From contig CAYPEJ010000015.1 of the NCBI GenBank assembly GCA_964409685.1, positions 1 through 64,000 on the forward strand: a stretch of 64,000 bases of DNA. The letters are read 5' to 3'. The translations under genes were made by a program, and so were the position numbers. Source of the DNA: Clostridium_AI sp964409685. GTDB lineage: Bacteria > Bacillota > Clostridia > Lachnospirales > Lachnospiraceae. The notes under the pieces were generated by a model, which saw only the letters and a list, made by a program, of their open reading frames with translations, was not told the DNA's origin and ran no database searches. Shown here piece after piece: positions 61,172-64,000 of this stretch. Within the stretch, counting starts at the first letter, position 1, and each line of letters begins with the position of its first letter.

Positions 61172-63784
61172 TTATTGTGGCAATGTACCACTTACAACTG
61201 CTCCATCTACGATAACTACTGCACCGTTTTTAGCTGAGTAATCATTTGTTGTAATAAAGTTAGACCAGTCATTCTTTGCTAAACGGATACCCATGCTTAA
61301 GTTTGCACCGCTCTTTAAGTTGTAGTTAGCATTTTTAAATGTAATTTCAAGATAAGAATCTGCTGTTGCTGTTGGGTTAGCCATTTTAACAACTTTAGCA
61401 GTTGTGCTGCTTGTTAATGCTGCATACCAAGGATCTTCTGTTAAGCTTAAACCTACGTTATCAACGAATACTGTGTTTGCAACGCTACTATTATCATCTG
61501 TGAAGTAGTAACGAATTGCTAAATCATTTAAGTTTACAGAACCTTTTGAATTTGTTACTGTCCATTGTCCACCGATTGTATTAGAACCATTGCTTGTTAC
61601 AGTAACCTGTACATTTGTATCGCCATCTGGAACCTCTGTTACGATTGGTTCTTCACTTGGTTCTTCGCTTACGATTGGATCTTCACTTGGTTCTTCACTT
61701 ACGATTGGATCTTCGCTTGGTTCTTCACTTACGATTGGATCTTCACTTGGTTCTTCACTTACGATTGGATCTTCACTTGGTGTTGTACTTGGTTCTACAC
61801 TTGGTTCTACACTTGGTTTTACAACTGCTTCACCATTTGGTTCGCTACCAAATACTAATGTTCCATTGTCATATAATGCGATACCTTCAGCACGTACTGT
61901 ATTGTTATTAGATGTTCCTGCTAAACCTTGGAAGGATGGGCTTGCTGTGTAATCCCATGCAGCTTTAACGCCAATTCTGAATTGTAATTCACTTCTGTAT
62001 TCGCTTTGTCCACCTGGATAAATCTTAGCACCACTCATATCGATTTCTGTATAGTAGATACCATTTTCAGCATCCCAAGGAAGTAATTGAGATACAACTG
62101 CTCCAGATTGGTTGTAGTTTGTAGATACTGTAAAGTCAGCTGCGCTACCACCATTTGCAATAACATCACTGATATCAACAAAGTATCTGTAAGATAATTT
62201 ATCTGTTACTCTTGCTGGCCAAGCTGTTGTATTGTATACAGTAGCTTTGATTTCTACGAATGTATTGTTGTTTGCTTCGTATTTAGAGTTAAGACCAGCT
62301 AATAAGTATAATTCTTCGCCAACTTCTTCTACTGCATTTAAGTTAGGGTCAACTGTTCCACCAAATTCTTTGTACATCTTAGCCATTAATCCTGTGAAAC
62401 CTGCATTGTAGTCATCAGCAACTTCGTTTGTGATGTAGTTTGTTCTATCATCTGTATATGCATCAGATGCATCTGGTCCACCAACTAATGCACCTACTAA
62501 TGTATGTCTGTTTTCTACTGGGTCAGCGCCACAGTTATTTGTGTAAACACCAGAAGCGATTCTGTGGTGAGGAGATTTTGGATAGTTTTCACCATATCCA
62601 CAAACATAGCTTCTTCCTGAACTACCTAAGCAGTAATCTGCTTGAGATTTTGCGAAGTCTTCATATATGTCAACTTTGGAGTCTGTACATAAATCTGATT
62701 CAGCCCAAATACAAGCTAAGAAAGCTGTTGTGGATGCATATCTTAATGATCCCCATGTATCTAACCAAGCTAATCCTTTTGGTGAATATTTCACACGTTC
62801 ACCGTTTACACCTGTTGTCCAATAATCAAGATATTCTTCTGTTGATTCAACGAATTTGGAATCTCCTGTGATTTGAGCAAGTAATAAACGAGCTCCGTAT
62901 GTTTTGTTATCCCAACCATGAGTCCATTTGTAAGCCCATTTCGTTGTTCCTTGAACTACTTCCCAATCGTTTGAGTATTCGATTGCTTTGTCTAAGTAGT
63001 CTTGATTTCCTGTTTTCTTATATAACCAAGCACCTGCCCAAGACATTTCATCTGCAAATCCTGAGTAAGAGTTGTAATAAGCACCTGCGATATTGCTGTA
63101 GTAGCTATCACTTTGCATTCTATCTGCTAAATCATATAATTCTTCTGCATGTTTTAAACATTCTGCCGCAAAGTCTGGGTCAGATTCAGCAAATACCATT
63201 GAAGCTGCTGCTAAAGAAGCTGCTGTCTCAGCACAAACACAAGAACCTGGTTGGCTTAATGTTACTTTGTAAGAAGGTCTTGTCATTTGCATAATTTCAG
63301 CTGCACCCCAGAATGCATGGTCAGATGCATCACCAACTTGGAAATAATATTCATCTTTAGATGCATGACATCTGATGAAGTAATCATTTACACGTTTTAA
63401 TTGTTGAAGCATGTATTTATCTTGACCTGTTTCTGCATATACTTCTGGATCTTCTAAATAAGACCAAGCTAACATTGTACCTGTAAAGGACATTGGTAAG
63501 TTAAGTTTTAAATGGTCACCAGCGTCATACCAACCACCTGTAAGGTCTACATTGTTATCTGCACCATCTTCTAATGCAGAATCTCCACGCCAGTTTGTAC
63601 GGATATCATCTTCTAATTTACCTGATTCTTGTAATTCATAGAAAAGTAAAGACTTAGATAATGCATCACCATAATTATAATTGGAAGCTGCATCAACTGT
63701 AATTGCTTTTGGAGCTACAGCCATAGATGTAGCTGTAATAGCTAATGCTAAAGTTGCACTAAGTGCTTTCTTGTATAATCTCAT
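61172..63784 (-). CDS. Secreted GH9 cellulase with CBM3c and C-terminal CBM3
   Basis: An 870-residue exported cellulase. Signal peptide about 1-33; GH9 domain about 35-475 with GGWYDAGDHLKLNLP (catalytic Asp), SPHHRIASG and NEVADDYNAGF (catalytic Glu). A CBM3c-like module (about 490-645), which in family E1 enzymes feeds the chain and gives processivity, is followed by a Pro/Ser/Glu linker (about 650-720) and a cellulose-binding CBM3 (about 725-870). GGGAGG precedes the ATG. No dockerin is present, so it is a free enzyme. An adjacent upstream gene ends in a related CBM3; in Lachnoclostridium phytofermentans GH9 and GH48 genes are neighbours, from memory. Confidence 0.95.
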   Translation of the reverse strand: MRLYKKALSATLALAITATSMAVAPKAITVDAASNYNYGDALSKSLLFYELQESGKLEDDIRTNWRGDSALEDGADNNVDLTGGWYDAGDHLKLNLPMSFTGTMLAWSYLEDPEVYAETGQDKYMLQQLKRVNDYFIRCHASKDEYYFQVGDASDHAFWGAAEIMQMTRPSYKVTLSQPGSCVCAETAASLAAASMVFAESDPDFAAECLKHAEELYDLADRMQSDSYYSNIAGAYYNSYSGFADEMSWAGAWLYKKTGNQDYLDKAIEYSNDWEVVQGTTKWAYKWTHGWDNKTYGARLLLAQITGDSKFVESTEEYLDYWTTGVNGERVKYSPKGLAWLDTWGSLRYASTTAFLACIWAESDLCTDSKVDIYEDFAKSQADYCLGSSGRSYVCGYGENYPKSPHHRIASGVYTNNCGADPVENRHTLVGALVGGPDASDAYTDDRTNYITNEVADDYNAGFTGLMAKMYKEFGGTVDPNLNAVEEVGEELYLLAGLNSKYEANNNTFVEIKATVYNTTAWPARVTDKLSYRYFVDISDVIANGGSAADFTVSTNYNQSGAVVSQLLPWDAENGIYYTEIDMSGAKIYPGGQSEYRSELQFRIGVKAAWDYTASPSFQGLAGTSNNNTVRAEGIALYDNGTLVFGSEPNGEAVVKPSVEPSVEPSTTPSEDPIVSEEPSEDPIVSEEPSEDPIVSEEPSEDPIVSEEPSEEPIVTEVPDGDTNVQVTVTSNGSNTIGGQWTVTNSKGSVNLNDLAIRYYFTDDNSSVANTVFVDNVGLSLTEDPWYAALTSSTTAKVVKMANPTATADSYLEITFKNANYNLKSGANLSMGIRLAKNDWSNFITTNDYSAKNGAVVIVDGAVVSGTLPQ
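61640..61815 (-). repeat. 30-bp tandem repeats in GH9 linker
   Basis: The linker encodes the ten-residue unit SEDPIVSEEP four times, by nearly identical 30-bp repeats, flanked by PSVEPSVEPS repeats. Shadow frames on the plus strand over this tract are not genes. Confidence 0.85.
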
Positions 63785-63826
63785 AGTTTCCTCCCTATTT
63801 GATACTTTCTGATATTAAAGTTGATA

Positions 63827-63860
63827 TTAAAGTCTCGATGGAAAACCACCGAGACTTTAA
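63827..63860 (-). terminator. Hairpin between the two CBM3 genes
   Basis: Stem TTAAAGTCTCG/CGAGACTTTAA with an inner TGG/CCA pair; weak T tract on the minus strand. Probably ends or attenuates transcription from the upstream CBM3 gene. GATATTAAAG is duplicated beside it. Confidence 0.6.
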
Positions 63861-63892
63861 TCTTCAAGTTACTTTATTTCAATTCCGCAAAA

Positions 63893-64000
63893 TTATGCAG
63901 GAATGTTTCCGCTTACAACTGCTCCGTTAACAAGTACTACTGCACCGTTGCTGTTAGAGTAGTCATTTGTGAAGTCAATGTTAGACCAGTCAGCTTTGCA
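63893..64000 (-). CDS. 3' end of a second CBM3-containing secreted enzyme (partial)
   Basis: Only the last 35 codons lie in the window. They end DWSNIDFTNDYS, NGAVVLVNGAVVSGNIPA, very similar to the CBM3 end of the GH9 protein (DWSNFITTNDYS, GAVVIVDGAVVSGTLP). The rest of the gene continues past 64000. A GH48 cellulase would fit the known arrangement in L. phytofermentans, but the catalytic part is not visible. Confidence 0.8.
   Translation of the reverse strand, partial: CKADWSNIDFTNDYSNSNGAVVLVNGAVVSGNIPA

Noticed and set aside
61565..61911. Plus-strand repetitive frames over the GH9 linker
   Set aside because: They are shadows of the 30-bp linker repeats in the minus-strand cellulase gene.
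1..64000. Insertion sequences, prophage, tRNA or rRNA genes
   Set aside because: I found no transposase, integrase or phage structural frames and recognised no tRNA or rRNA sequence by eye; a dedicated tRNA scan was not possible.

Overview
The window is AT-rich, typical of a low-G+C Firmicute. The gene content points to an anaerobic, spore-forming, flagellated, plant-polysaccharide-degrading member of the Lachnospiraceae: a cotJABC spore-coat operon, flgF/flgG/rod-binding genes beside an mreB-like gene, a secreted GH9-CBM3 cellulase followed by another CBM3-ending gene, a PL9-like pectate lyase, GH43 and GH3 glycosidases and a KDG kinase. From memory this is most like Lachnoclostridium (Clostridium) phytofermentans or a close relative; that identification is inference and no database was searched.

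Layout. 0-6.4 kb: hibernation factor hpf with a cluster of DnaA boxes upstream, a GPH sugar symporter, an SH3/NlpC-P60 wall hydrolase, a CPBP protease and RidA. 6.4-7.1 kb: no long ORF; the minus strand carries a promoter, about 420 nt of dense helices and a terminator, which I call an unassigned large structured RNA. 7-8.9 kb: small ribbon-helix-helix-like protein, acyl-ACP thioesterase, CvfB-like S1 protein. 8.9-16.8 kb: yvyF, comFC (no usable start codon), nucleotidyltransferase, recD2, flagellar rod genes and mbl/mreB. 17-21.4 kb: CstA, a small acidic protein, a second CPBP protein and cotJABC. 21.5-30.7 kb: PTS enzyme I and an HPr with Arg at position 46, KDG kinase, alkyladenine glycosylase, secreted transglutaminase-like protein, a degenerate P-type ATPase, GH43.

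30.9-33.6 kb: an agr-like module: AgrC-type kinase, a 47-codon AgrD-like cyclic-peptide precursor, and a LytTR response regulator split at an A9 run. 33.7-43.3 kb: Spx/ArsC-like protein, ABC-F protein, a candidate toxin-antitoxin pair with an MqsA-like zinc finger and a Panacea-like domain, an SLC13-like transporter, and a run of small accessory genes (NUDIX, EamA, nucleotidyltransferase, CAT, P-loop kinase, maltose acetyltransferase). 43.5-52.4 kb: circularly permuted GH3, a second AgrD-like gene (45 codons) beside an AgrC-like membrane protein whose kinase motifs are lost, and the 1451-residue pectate lyase. 52.6-55.3 kb: T-box-controlled ilvBN. 55.3-64 kb: aldo/keto reductase, HD-GYP protein, DHH phosphoesterase, a third AgrC/AgrA-type pair without a peptide gene, GH9 cellulase, and the 3' end of a second CBM3 protein.

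How it fits together. Pectate lyase and KDG kinase bracket pectin use; GH43, GH3, GH9 and the partial CBM3 gene cover hemicellulose and cellulose; enzyme I and HPr sit apart. The strongest undescribed signals are the two homologous agrD-like genes, too short for ordinary gene calling, each 3' of an agrC-type gene and driven by promoters sharing 21 identical bases, with no agrB in the window, and the large orphan RNA upstream of ridA.
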